Program-made: the position numbers and the translations under genes
The notes under the pieces: model-generated
The model's database searches: none
The model's input: the letters and a program-made list of their open reading frames with translations, nothing else
What the model was told of the DNA's origin: nothing
Origin: Candidatus Sphingobacterium stercoripullorum
GTDB lineage: Bacteria > Bacteroidota > Bacteroidia > Sphingobacteriales > Sphingobacteriaceae
Assembly: GCA_019114715.1 (NCBI GenBank)
Contig: DXEZ01000151.1
Span: 1-12,875 of the forward strand
Length of the DNA: 12,875 bases
Direction: 5' to 3'
Shown: positions 5,591-12,875 of the stretch, piece by piece
How positions within the stretch are numbered: position 1 is the first letter of the stretch
Layout: the number at the start of each line of letters is the position of its first letter

Positions 5591-6895
5591 ATGGCAAATA
5601 TAGTAGCAATAATAGGACGCCCAAATGTGGGTAAATCCACTCTTTTTAACCGTCTTACACAATCTAGAAAAGCTATCGTTGATGATGTCAGTGGCGTTAC
5701 TCGTGATCGACATTACGGGAAATCCGAATGGACAGGTAAAGAGTTCACTGTCGTTGACACGGGAGGTTACGTACTAGGCTCGGACGATATTTTCGATGTT
5801 GCTATACGAGACCAAGTATTAATAGCAATTAAAGAAGCTACCGTCATACTTTTTATGGTGGACGTGAAAACTGGGATCACAGACCTAGACGATGAAGTCG
5901 CCCACATCCTGCGGCAAAGTAATAAACCTGTCTACCTGGTAGTAAATAAAGTAGATAGCGGACAACAACATCTGGAGTCGGCAGAATTTTATAGCCTAGG
6001 ACTGGGTGAACTCTACCAAATTTCTGCCATTACAGGCTCGGGAACTGGAGAGTTATTGGACCAGGTTATTCAACACTTTCAGGAGGATTCGGTGGATGAG
6101 CTCAACATCCCAAAATTTGCAATATTAGGGAGACCCAATGTGGGGAAGTCATCACTGACCAACGCTCTTATTGGTGAAGAACGAAATATCGTTACGCCAA
6201 TAGCTGGAACAACAAGAGACTCTATTAGTATATACTACAATAAATTTGGTCATGAGTTCCTACTTGTAGATACAGCAGGGCTGCGTAAGAAGAAGAAGGT
6301 TCACGAGGACATCGAGTTTTATTCGGTCATGCGAAGCCTTAGAGCATTAGAAGATGCCGATGTTATTCTTCTTATGATAGACGCTGAAACGGGGATGGAA
6401 CAGCAAGACCTCAGCATCTTTAGTCTAGCGATAAAAAACCGTAAAGGTGTTGTCATCCTGGTCAACAAGTGGGATTTAATAGAAAAGGACAATAAAACGA
6501 TGTCTAAAGTCAAAAGCGACATCCAAGAGAAAATCGCTCCTTTTTCCGACATCCCTATTTTATTTATCTCTGCAACGGAGAAGCAGCGTATATTCAAAGC
6601 AATAGAAGCTGCACAAAAGGTGTATGACAACAAAGTGAAGAAGATTCCTACTTCCAAGCTAAATAGCGTACTGCTGGAAGCTATAGAAAACTACCCTCCT
6701 CCAGCCGTAAAAGGGAAATACATACGTATAAAGTATGTGACCCAAGTTGGAAGCGGTCATTCTCCAGTTTTCGCATTCTTTTGTAATTTACCACAATACA
6801 TCAGGGAGCCCTACAAGCGTTATCTAGAAAATAAGATTCGGGATAACTTTGATTTCTCGGGTGTTCCCATCCAAATTACTTTTAAACAAAAATAA
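5591..6895 (+). CDS. der: Ribosome assembly GTPase Der (EngA)
   Basis: Der is an essential GTPase with two G domains in tandem that acts in maturation of the 50S subunit. The 434-residue product has the family's usual length. G domain 1 has the P-loop GRPNVGKS at 9-16, DTGG at G3, and NKVD at 119-122. G domain 2 has GRPNVGKSS starting at residue 180, DTAGLRKKKK at G3, and NKWD at 292-295. The last ~85 residues (from about IPTSKLNS) form the KH-like RNA-binding domain, ending GVPIQITFKQK. The ATG at 5591 places the P-loop at its normal position; there is no Shine-Dalgarno. cysS starts 23 bp after the stop, so the two are probably co-transcribed. Confidence 0.97.
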   Translation: MANIVAIIGRPNVGKSTLFNRLTQSRKAIVDDVSGVTRDRHYGKSEWTGKEFTVVDTGGYVLGSDDIFDVAIRDQVLIAIKEATVILFMVDVKTGITDLDDEVAHILRQSNKPVYLVVNKVDSGQQHLESAEFYSLGLGELYQISAITGSGTGELLDQVIQHFQEDSVDELNIPKFAILGRPNVGKSSLTNALIGEERNIVTPIAGTTRDSISIYYNKFGHEFLLVDTAGLRKKKKVHEDIEFYSVMRSLRALEDADVILLMIDAETGMEQQDLSIFSLAIKNRKGVVILVNKWDLIEKDNKTMSKVKSDIQEKIAPFSDIPILFISATEKQRIFKAIEAAQKVYDNKVKKIPTSKLNSVLLEAIENYPPPAVKGKYIRIKYVTQVGSGHSPVFAFFCNLPQYIREPYKRYLENKIRDNFDFSGVPIQITFKQK

Positions 6896-6918
6896 TCCAT
6901 CATAAGAAAATTAATACT

Positions 6919-8388
6919 ATGAATTCTGATCTGGTTATTTACAATACCTTAAGTAGAAAAAAAGAAAAGTTTGAACCCTTAAACCCACCACTAGTCGGCC
7001 TATATGTTTGCGGCCCCACAGTTTATAGTGATGTACATTTAGGGAACTGTAGGACTTTTGTTTCCTTCGATATTATCTATCGCTATTTACTTCACTTAGG
7101 GTATAAAGTCAGATATGTTCGTAATATTACTGACGCAGGGCACCTGGAGGGAGATCGCGATGAAGGGGACGATAAGTTCTCAAAAAAGGCGAAACTCGAG
7201 CAACTAGAGCCCATGGAAATTGTCCAAAAATATACCGTTGGCTTCCACGATATGCTAAGGATGTTCAATACTTTACCCCCTAGCATTGAGCCTACAGCAA
7301 CGGGCCACATCATCGAGCAGATAGAAATCGTTAAGCAGATCATAAAAAACGGTTATGCATATGAGGTCAATGGTACCGTATATTTTGATGTAGAAAAATA
7401 CACCAAAGAATACAACTATACTATCCTGACCAACCGGAAACTAGAAGAGCTACTGGCGAACACAAGGGAGCTTGGAGGACAAGACGAGAAACGCGGCCGC
7501 CTAGATTTCGCGCTATGGATAAAAGCCAAACCAGAGCATCTGATGCAATGGCCATCGCCTTGGGGCAATGGTTTCCCAGGCTGGCATATTGAGTGCTCGG
7601 CGATGAGTCACAAGTATTTAGGAGACGAGTTTGACATTCACGGAGGAGGTATGGATTTAGCAGCAACACACCACACCAATGAAATTGCTCAATCTCAAGC
7701 GTATATCGGAAAGCAGCCTGCACGTTTCTGGATGCATACCAATATGCTGACAGTGAACGGAACACGCATGTCTAAATCTGCAGGAAATGGTTTCTTGCCG
7801 ATGGAACTATTCACAGGCGACCACCCCCTGTTAAACAAAGGGTACTCCCCGATGACGGTCCGCTTCTTTATGCTCCAAGCGCATTACAGAAGTACTTTGG
7901 ACTTCTCCAACGATGCTCTTGAGGCTGCAGAAAAAGGATACAGAAGACTGATGAATGCCATTGGCCTACTCGAGAAAATCGAGCCTAGAGGTAAAAAGAG
8001 CACCCTAAAACTTCAAGAGTATAAGGACCGCTTCTATGCAGCCATGAATGACGATTTCAATACACCCATTCTACTGGCGGAAATATTTGAGCTGGTACGC
8101 CTGATAAACTCCATATACGATGGTAAAACCGCTATATCTCCCGAGGAACTAACTGAACTTTCTGAGATGATCCATGGATTTGTATTTGATGTACTGGGAT
8201 TGAAAGACGAAGGTAGCGACTCTCAAAACAACGATACCGATGGTTTGATGGATATCATTATCGACATTAGAAATAAAGCCAAAGAAGACAGGGACTTTGA
8301 AACATCCGATAAAATCCGTGAAAGCCTTCAAGAAATTGGAATCCAAGTGAAAGATGGGAAAGAAGGAACGGTTTGGAATAAGATTTGA
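6919..8388 (+). CDS. cysS: Cysteinyl-tRNA synthetase
   Basis: This class I aminoacyl-tRNA synthetase charges tRNA-Cys in the cytosol. The 489-residue product carries the class I HIGH motif as HLGN at 40-43 and the KMSKS loop as RMSKS at 283-287. The catalytic zinc ligands are all present: C31 in YVCGPTVY, C226 in WHIECSAMS, and H251 and E255 in THHTNEIAQS, with the 25- and 4-residue spacing known for E. coli CysS. The C-terminal part is the helical DALR-type and anticodon region (DFNTPILLAEIFELV). It lies between der and the secreted protein at 8401, with gaps of 23 and 12 bp, probably as one transcription unit. Confidence 0.97.
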   Translation: MNSDLVIYNTLSRKKEKFEPLNPPLVGLYVCGPTVYSDVHLGNCRTFVSFDIIYRYLLHLGYKVRYVRNITDAGHLEGDRDEGDDKFSKKAKLEQLEPMEIVQKYTVGFHDMLRMFNTLPPSIEPTATGHIIEQIEIVKQIIKNGYAYEVNGTVYFDVEKYTKEYNYTILTNRKLEELLANTRELGGQDEKRGRLDFALWIKAKPEHLMQWPSPWGNGFPGWHIECSAMSHKYLGDEFDIHGGGMDLAATHHTNEIAQSQAYIGKQPARFWMHTNMLTVNGTRMSKSAGNGFLPMELFTGDHPLLNKGYSPMTVRFFMLQAHYRSTLDFSNDALEAAEKGYRRLMNAIGLLEKIEPRGKKSTLKLQEYKDRFYAAMNDDFNTPILLAEIFELVRLINSIYDGKTAISPEELTELSEMIHGFVFDVLGLKDEGSDSQNNDTDGLMDIIIDIRNKAKEDRDFETSDKIRESLQEIGIQVKDGKEGTVWNKI

Positions 8389-8400
8389 TAGAAAGGCAGT

Positions 8401-9282
8401 ATGATACCAAAAATGCTAAAAAACCAACTCTTAACCGCGTTGGTGTTGTTGATTCTTTGCACACCTTTTGCCAGTTACGCACAACTCCCTGAACATGTAG
8501 CTAGCCTGCTAGAGGTGGATCGTACGGCAGCTCATCTTTCAAAAACGGAAAGCCCCCACAAAGGTCTTTCTTATATGATTGATAAAGAGTCGTCTTTCTT
8601 TGTTCCAGTAAAGGTCAATGCTAAGAACTACTTAGATAACCGCCCCAATATCCCAGATGTACTCAGCTGGAAACCTTATTTCGCATTGGTATCTAGAAGC
8701 TTTGACTTTGGAGTTACCAGTGGAAGCATAGAGTTTCAGCGCATGGGCGCCATTAAAAGGTACGGGAATTACATCACGATCTGGAAAAGAGACCGCAAAG
8801 GAAGGTGGAAGGTCAACCTACGTGCCGAAGTAGAGAACTACGGTAAGCAGGCTGATAGGAAGATGAATTACCTAGAGCCAGATAGTGCCTGGTATTTAAA
8901 GCACCGCTCAAAAAAGAGACTTGGTGAGCGAGAGGATATTGTCTTACAAACCGATCAGCTGTATGCAACTGTTTTAAAGGCTGACAACCAAACTGCATTT
9001 ACAGAATTTCTGGCTGAGGACACGTACTTTTACTACCCTTGGGCTCCAGCCATGCACAAAAAGGAAGAGGTGATCTCTTACTTTAAGAAAAATAGACTTG
9101 AAATCATCACTGAACCGCACGATGTAGGTAGAGCCTATAGCGGTGAATATGCCTACACCTCGGGAACTGCCTCGGTTCACACGCCTGAAAAGGTCATCAA
9201 ATTCAATTACATACGAGTTTGGCAAGTCGACCAAGAAAGCTACGAGTGGAAGGTGCTCTTAGAAATGCTCTTTGAGCGCTAA
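8401..9282 (+). CDS. Secreted protein of unknown function, probably two tandem NTF2/DUF4440-like domains
   Basis: I do not recognise a named gene. The 293-residue product starts with a signal peptide: positive residues, a hydrophobic core at about 10-22, and a likely signal peptidase I site after SYA (27). The remainder looks like two copies of one domain, at about 33-146 and 183-293. Each begins with a helix rich in acidic and aromatic residues, passes through a TSG strand (SGSIEF at 107-112; TSGTASV at 253-259), and ends in a similar strand pair: NYITIW...RWKVNL...E and NYIRVW...EWKVLL...E. This end pattern (aromatic-rich strand, polar turn, W-K-V strand) is typical of DUF4440/SnoaL-like NTF2 folds. 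No catalytic residues can be assigned. It follows cysS by 12 bp and has an AGAAAGG-like sequence upstream of ATG 8401; the ATG at 8413 is an alternative start. Its stop overlaps that of the convergent lactonase gene. Confidence 0.75.
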   Translation: MIPKMLKNQLLTALVLLILCTPFASYAQLPEHVASLLEVDRTAAHLSKTESPHKGLSYMIDKESSFFVPVKVNAKNYLDNRPNIPDVLSWKPYFALVSRSFDFGVTSGSIEFQRMGAIKRYGNYITIWKRDRKGRWKVNLRAEVENYGKQADRKMNYLEPDSAWYLKHRSKKRLGEREDIVLQTDQLYATVLKADNQTAFTEFLAEDTYFYYPWAPAMHKKEEVISYFKKNRLEIITEPHDVGRAYSGEYAYTSGTASVHTPEKVIKFNYIRVWQVDQESYEWKVLLEMLFER

Positions 9283-10388
9283 GGGGCAAATACGACACAA
9301 GTAGGGCTGGGGATTTTGACCCTGGCCTTTGTATCTTTTAAAGAGCCATCTTTTTTATCCCGATCAAAAACTACCAGCTCATTACTTAGCTGATTGGCAA
9401 CAATCAAGAACCTCTCATCCGGGCTCAGCGCAAAGCTACGAGGCCCACTACCGCTCACGCTATACACCTGCTTTTTCTTGATTGTACCGTCTTTATTAAC
9501 CCCGAAATGGGTAATGGTTTCTGCATCCAATCTATTACTGGCATATAAGTCAGATCCGCTAGAGGTAATCCGTATCTCGGCGGCCCCATTTTCTCCTTTA
9601 AATTCTTCGGAATTAATATCCACTACCTCCACCCTTTCCCATTTGCCAGCCTCTTTCTTTAGGTGCACGATCTTTCCGTCTAGCTCACCAAGGACATACA
9701 TATGATTGAGCTCAGGATGAAATACCACATGTCTAGGGCCCGATCCTTTAGGCAGCTCAACAACCTCTTTTTCAATCACCTCTAGCTCATGACTTTTAGA
9801 AGACACCTCAAAGACATATATCTTATCGGTCCCTAGGTCTTGCACGTAAAAGTTTCCGTCGTGTGGACTAACAAATGCAGAGTGCACATGAGACTGCTCC
9901 TGCCTACTGGGATGCACGCTACTTCCCTTAAACGGAAAGGATTTCAAATGCGTTAGTGCGCTACTTGCAAAGCTATAAAAGCTGATAGACCCCATGTAAT
10001 TGGAGACTGCAAGAACCGATTTATCGGGATGAAGGGACACATGGCACGGGCTAGCTCCATAGCTCGGTAAGCTCTGCAACTCTTTTGAATTATTCTTCAA
10101 GTCAAAAAGCCGCACTTTGGAATCCTCTTCTGAAAGCTCATTTACAACAAAAAGAAAATTCCTAGTGGAGTCTAGTGCTAAAAACGATGGGTTTGGAGTT
10201 TTGATTGTAGATCTCAGCTTGAACTCTAGGGACCCCGGCGTGAATTCATATCCGTAAATACCGTCGCTGCTTGTTCCCTCGGTGTAAGTTCCAACGTAAA
10301 AAACAAAATTTTCCTGCGCATTTCCCTTTACCGCTATCAAAAGACCTATAAACACCCCTATATATGTATTTAAAAACCTATTTTTCAT
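9279..10388 (-). CDS. Secreted beta-propeller lactonase family protein (6-phosphogluconolactonase type, PF10282)
   Basis: The 369-residue product begins MKNRFLNTYIGVFIGLLIAV and has a signal peptide with a probable cut after GNA (NAQEN). A longer reading from TTG 10427 is open but adds residues before the signal peptide, so I chose the ATG at 10388. Seven-bladed propeller motifs follow: FYVGTYTEG, PNPSFLALDS, SPCHVSLHPD, SHVHSAFVSPHDG, GSGPRHVVFHPE, NGAAEIRITSSGSDLYASNR, GSGPRSFALSPDERFL and the closing SPTCVVFAP. The RQEQSHVHS segment matches the conserved R-Q-x-x-P-H-x-H region of the YbhE/Pgl family. Cytosolic relatives hydrolyse 6-phosphogluconolactone; an exported one, as here, more likely acts on another lactone or a sugar derivative, so I give no gene symbol. 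It is divergent from the SurA-like gene and convergent with the NTF2-like gene. Confidence 0.9.
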   Translation of the reverse strand: MKNRFLNTYIGVFIGLLIAVKGNAQENFVFYVGTYTEGTSSDGIYGYEFTPGSLEFKLRSTIKTPNPSFLALDSTRNFLFVVNELSEEDSKVRLFDLKNNSKELQSLPSYGASPCHVSLHPDKSVLAVSNYMGSISFYSFASSALTHLKSFPFKGSSVHPSRQEQSHVHSAFVSPHDGNFYVQDLGTDKIYVFEVSSKSHELEVIEKEVVELPKGSGPRHVVFHPELNHMYVLGELDGKIVHLKKEAGKWERVEVVDINSEEFKGENGAAEIRITSSGSDLYASNRLDAETITHFGVNKDGTIKKKQVYSVSGSGPRSFALSPDERFLIVANQLSNELVVFDRDKKDGSLKDTKARVKIPSPTCVVFAP

Positions 10389-10527
10389 TTTGTTAAATAT
10401 GGTTAAAAGTGAGCGAAAGGCCGCCAATAAACGTAACTTAGCTTGATTTAGAATTGTTAAAATAGCATTTCAATTTTACTAGTCGGCATATTCTTTATAA
10501 ATTTAGCACTTTCACAGAATAAACTGG

Positions 10528-10535
10528 TAAATTTG
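10528..10535 (+). promoter_or_regulatory. Candidate -7 element (TAAATTTG) for the SurA-like gene
   Basis: This is a perfect TAnnTTTG match 27 bases before the ATG at 10563, which would give a leader of about 20 bases. The sequence TTTAG at 10502-10506 is at the right spacing (21 bp) for the upstream element but is not a TTG. Confidence 0.42.
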
Positions 10536-10562
10536 TGGAGTTTTGGATAATTATTAATTCGA

Positions 10563-11942
10563 ATGAAGTATAACATACAAGTTATTTGGTCCCTATTATT
10601 GGTAATAGGTTGTTCAGTGTCGTTAGCTCAAGAGAAGCTCATTGATCGGGTAGTTGCTACGGTAGGAACCAGTACTATATTACAATCAGAGATTGAAAAT
10701 GAATATACGCAGGCTTTAATTCAAGGGATGCAGCCGAATGAAGAGTATAAATGCTATTTACTTCAGCAGCTCCTTACTCAAAAGCTATTAGCCCAACAAG
10801 CAGCCATTGACTCTATTGAAGTGTCAGAATCAGAGGTAGACGACGAACTCAATAGAAGGATGCGCTTTATGACCCAGCAAGCTGGAGGCAAAGAAAGACT
10901 AGAAGAGTTCTTAAATAGATCCACTCTGCAATATAAAGAAGAGATGCGCCCGCATATAGGTGAACTGCTCTTAGCACAGCGTATGCAGCAGCATATCATG
11001 CAAAAGATTGACGTAACACCTTTAGAAGTAAAACGCTATTTCGACGGACTTGATCAAGATAGTTTACCGTATTTCAACACGGAAGTTGAAATTGGACAGA
11101 TCGTTATGTATCCTAAACTAACACGTGAGGAGAAAGAACAATTCCGCAAGAGGGCCGAAGATTTAAGACAACGAGTGCTTGATGGGTCGGACTTCGGTAC
11201 TGTAGCTAGGCTGTATTCTGAAGATGGATCTTCTGTCCACGGTGGAGAGTTAGGATTCGCTACAAGAGAAACGTATGTTAAAGAATTTTCAGCACAAGCC
11301 TTTAAATTAAAAGAAGGAGAAATTTCCGAAGTTTTCGAGACGGAGTATGGTTTTCATTTCCTGCAAGTACTTGCCCGTAGAGGTGAGGAAGTGAATGTCC
11401 GTCACGTACTAATAAAAATAAAGCCTACCAATGAGGCTCTGGCAAGAACTAAAGAAAAGCTAGATTCCATACAGCAAGATGTTGTTAGCGGTAAAATCCC
11501 GTTCCATACAGCTGCTTCTCTGCATTCAGATGATAAAAACACCAAGTTCAATGGAGGTATGCTCATCAACGAACAATCAGAGAATAGAACTACTTTAATT
11601 CCAGTTGACGAATTGGATGTGGAGACTTTCAGAGCTATTGATGCAGTAGAGGAAGGTAAGTTTTCAGATACTTACCAGTTTACCGAACAAAGAGAGGGTA
11701 AAATTGGCTACAAGTTCAATTACTTAAAAAGAAGAATTCCTCCACATGAGGCGAATTTAGACCAAGATTACGCTAAAATTCAAGATGCAGCGATGCAGGA
11801 TAAAATCAACAGAAAGCTAAGCGAGTGGTTTGAAGGTAGAAGACTTAAAACTTACATAAACATCCACGAAGATTTTCAACGCTGTGATGAGCTGAAGATA
11901 TGGACCGAAGATAGTGGACAGGTCGTTGCTTCATCAAACTAA
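10563..11942 (+). CDS. SurA-like periplasmic peptidyl-prolyl isomerase/chaperone (two parvulin domains)
   Basis: The 459-residue protein fits the SurA/PpiC group that assists outer-membrane protein folding. A signal sequence (about 1-22) precedes EKLIDRVVATVGTSTILQSEIE, the SurA N-terminal block (usual form D.IVAVVN...I...E). Helical chaperone segments run to about 160. Parvulin domain 1 spans about 173-272 and is well preserved (DFGTVARLYSED, GGELGFATR, VFETEYGFHFLQVL). Parvulin domain 2 spans about 277-388 (NVRHVLIKIKPT, ASLHSDDKNTKFNGGML) and is more divergent. A C-terminal helix block follows. Cleavage could be by signal peptidase I after SLA (22), or the V-I-G-C at 14-17 could be a lipobox. 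It starts 174 bp from the divergent lactonase gene and ends at a strong terminator. I withhold a symbol because Bacteroidota often carry several such paralogues. Confidence 0.9.
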   Translation: MKYNIQVIWSLLLVIGCSVSLAQEKLIDRVVATVGTSTILQSEIENEYTQALIQGMQPNEEYKCYLLQQLLTQKLLAQQAAIDSIEVSESEVDDELNRRMRFMTQQAGGKERLEEFLNRSTLQYKEEMRPHIGELLLAQRMQQHIMQKIDVTPLEVKRYFDGLDQDSLPYFNTEVEIGQIVMYPKLTREEKEQFRKRAEDLRQRVLDGSDFGTVARLYSEDGSSVHGGELGFATRETYVKEFSAQAFKLKEGEISEVFETEYGFHFLQVLARRGEEVNVRHVLIKIKPTNEALARTKEKLDSIQQDVVSGKIPFHTAASLHSDDKNTKFNGGMLINEQSENRTTLIPVDELDVETFRAIDAVEEGKFSDTYQFTEQREGKIGYKFNYLKRRIPPHEANLDQDYAKIQDAAMQDKINRKLSEWFEGRRLKTYINIHEDFQRCDELKIWTEDSGQVVASSN

Positions 11943-11963
11943 AACAACATTCACTAGATATTT

Positions 11964-12001
11964 AAAAGCCTTTAGAATCCTCGTACTCTAAAGGCTTTTT
12001 T
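11964..12001. terminator. Strong intrinsic terminator between convergent genes
   Basis: AAAAGCCTTTAGA (11964-11976) and TCTAAAGGCTTTT (11987-11999) form a perfect 13-bp stem around a 10-base loop, and the T-run continues to 12001. It starts 21 bases after the SurA-like stop. On the minus strand the same hairpin also ends in TTTT, and the minus-strand WG-repeat gene stops at 12006, so it probably terminates both transcripts. Confidence 0.9.
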
Positions 12002-12005
12002 AATT

Positions 12006-12446
12006 CTATTCTTTAACGTTTATCACTTTCCCATAGGCGTCGTAGTACAGCCCCTCATCAGTCACCACCACACGAGCATCTGGATAATCGGAGTTGTATT
12101 GGCGGCTATCCTCATTTCGAATCACATTACACCAATTCTTCCCTATTGTCACTTTAACATTCCCATTCTGATCAATAAACTTAAACACACCTTCTTGATC
12201 TTGCACCAGCGCGTAGTGAGATTCTTGGAAGTAATCAAATGCCAGCTTATACTGATCACTCACTACTAGCTCTCCTTGGGTATTCAAATAGCCACAGTAG
12301 CCCTTTACATTTTGCACAGCTGCTCTACCATCGTGAAATGACCTGGCATCATCGAATCCCATTTTAGGTAAATCTATGCTCACCTTTCCCGTTTTATCGA
12401 TAAAATAGTACTCCCGATGCTTTATATTCTCCTCATCTACAGCCAT
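12006..12446 (-). CDS. WG-repeat protein, downstream (C-terminal) fragment
   Basis: This 146-codon open frame starts at ATG 12446 and has no signal peptide. It consists of degenerate WG (KWG) repeats, a beta-hairpin repeat found in bacterial proteins of unknown function. Repeat landmarks are YYFIDKTGKV (13-22), FDDARSFHDGRAAV (31-44), CGYLNTQGELVV (51-62), FDYFQESHYALVQ (70-82), FKFIDQNGNVKV (88-99) and YYDAYGKVI (134-142). It is in the same reading frame as the open frame at 12453-12875 and is separated from it only by TAA and two codons (GAG AAA). A GAGAAA stretch just before the ATG could let it be translated by coupling. More likely it is the 3' part of one larger gene interrupted by a stop. 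The stop TAG at 12006-12008 lies next to the shared terminator. Confidence 0.65.
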   Translation of the reverse strand: MAVDEENIKHREYYFIDKTGKVSIDLPKMGFDDARSFHDGRAAVQNVKGYCGYLNTQGELVVSDQYKLAFDYFQESHYALVQDQEGVFKFIDQNGNVKVTIGKNWCNVIRNEDSRQYNSDYPDARVVVTDEGLYYDAYGKVINVKE

Positions 12447-12452
12447 TTTCTC

Positions 12453-12875
12453 TTAAAGCAATAAACCATCTGAGAAATATCCTATGCGCTTATGGTATTC
12501 GTCTTTAGTCAGTAGTCCCTTTTTATCGAATATTCTAACTAAGCCTGGGTCTCCTTTATTTGCGGTATAGAAGTAACCTTCATTATATTGAATATCGTGA
12601 AACACGCTTGGCAGAAACTCTTTAAATTCAGAGTCGAAAACTCCCACATTCCCCAAATAGTAGGCAGGCTTCTTAGCTTTGCTCTTAGAGCTTACTATGG
12701 AGCTGTCTTCAAAAACCTCGAACTCTTCCGGGTCTTCAACTTTCTCCACTCGCCAATATTCATCGCCTAAGTATGTGATGTTCTCATACCAGGTGATATT
12801 GATGTATGGATCTTGAAAGCGCTGAACACTTTGGTCCCGTACATCCACAATATGCTCTCCACCTCGTTTTTCAAT
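12453..12875 (-). CDS. WG-repeat protein, upstream fragment (continues beyond window)
   Basis: The minus-strand frame is open from the window edge (12875) to the TAA at 12455-12453, about 140 codons. A GTG at 12848 could be read as a start, but the frame stays open through the nine codons before it (reading IEKRGGEHI), so the true start is probably outside. The sequence has WG-type repeats: AYYLGNVGVFDSEFKEFLP, VFHDIQYNEGYF, and VRIFDKKGLLTKDEYHKRI followed by YFSDGL. An acidic stretch (VEKVEDPEEFEVFEDSS) precedes them. No signal peptide is visible in this part. Function unknown; WG-repeat proteins in Bacteroidota are usually uncharacterised. Confidence 0.7.
   Translation of the reverse strand: MEKRGGEHIVDVRDQSVQRFQDPYINITWYENITYLGDEYWRVEKVEDPEEFEVFEDSSIVSSKSKAKKPAYYLGNVGVFDSEFKEFLPSVFHDIQYNEGYFYTANKGDPGLVRIFDKKGLLTKDEYHKRIGYFSDGLLL

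Larger units (their letters stand above)
12006..12875 (-). pseudogene. Probable interrupted WG-repeat gene (in-frame TAA at 12455-12453), 5' end beyond window
   Basis: Read as one frame from the window edge to 12006, the translation is continuous except for a single TAA. The residues on both sides together form one normal WG repeat: YFSDGL before the stop, then an MAV...YYFIDKTGKV segment after it, matching the usual 'F-S-E-G-L-A-x-V ... W-G-Y-I-D-K-x-G-K' layout. That is the expected result of one nonsense substitution (for example from CAA, AAA or GAA), with no frameshift. A sequencing error or two true adjacent genes would look similar, so the pseudogene reading is likely but not certain. 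Confidence 0.5.

Noticed and set aside
7421..7765. Minus-strand open frame of 114 codons inside cysS
   Set aside because: It lies opposite the zinc-ligand and KMSKS-proximal region of cysS and shows no domain of its own.
9394..9705. Plus-strand open frame of 103 codons inside the lactonase gene
   Set aside because: It is antisense to clear propeller motifs, with Ser/Leu/Pro-rich composition typical of shadow frames.
10389..10427. Extended start (TTG) for the lactonase gene
   Set aside because: It would put 13 residues before a well-formed signal peptide; the ATG at 10388 gives a normal export signal.

Overview
The window looks like a chromosomal segment from a member of the Bacteroidota, probably Cytophagia-like, although nothing below phylum level is firm. 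Several lines support this. Start codons mostly sit in A/T-rich leaders without a Shine-Dalgarno sequence. Matches to the Bacteroidota -7 promoter element TAnnTTTG occur upstream of several genes. PurM is the long, divergent form (about 390 residues), and MocR, RimB/RimK, lactonase and WG-repeat proteins are of types common in that phylum. The content is mostly housekeeping. I see no mobile element, CRISPR array, tRNA or rRNA.

Layout. (1) Positions 1-286, minus strand: the N-terminal 95 codons of pdxH (pyridoxamine 5'-phosphate oxidase), cut by the window edge. (2) Positions 287-648: a non-coding divergent region with two candidate pdxH -7 elements, a 13-bp palindrome and a separate long inverted repeat. 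(3) Positions 649-2742, plus strand: a YqgE/AlgH-family gene and a MocR-type (GntR HTH plus aminotransferase-fold) regulator 27 bp later. MocR proteins often control vitamin B6 genes, so its position near pdxH is suggestive. This copy has Arg where the PLP-binding Lys should be. (4) Positions 2826-5402, plus strand: purM, rimB (retropepsin-like protease) and rimK (ATP-grasp glutamate ligase), closely spaced and ended by a clear intrinsic terminator. (5) Positions 5591-9282, plus strand: der (EngA), cysS and a secreted protein that appears to hold two tandem NTF2/DUF4440-like domains. (6) Positions 9279-10388, minus strand: a secreted beta-propeller lactonase whose stop codon overlaps the preceding gene's stop tail to tail. 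(7) Positions 10563-11942, plus strand: a SurA-like periplasmic PPIase, ended by a strong hairpin terminator that also borders the next convergent gene. (8) Positions 12006-12875, minus strand: a WG-repeat protein whose frame is interrupted by a single in-frame TAA, in the middle of what reads as one repeat. It is therefore probably a broken gene, though two coupled genes cannot be excluded.

Functionally the window groups cofactor metabolism (pdxH, MocR), purine synthesis (purM), ribosome maturation and modification (rimB, rimK, der), translation (cysS) and envelope proteins (SurA-like, lactonase, NTF2-like). I did not find a clear new multi-gene system. The items most worth a second look are the Lys-to-Arg change in the MocR protein, the interrupted WG-repeat gene, the tandem-domain secreted protein after cysS, the possibly leaderless purM promoter, and the hairpins between rimK and der.
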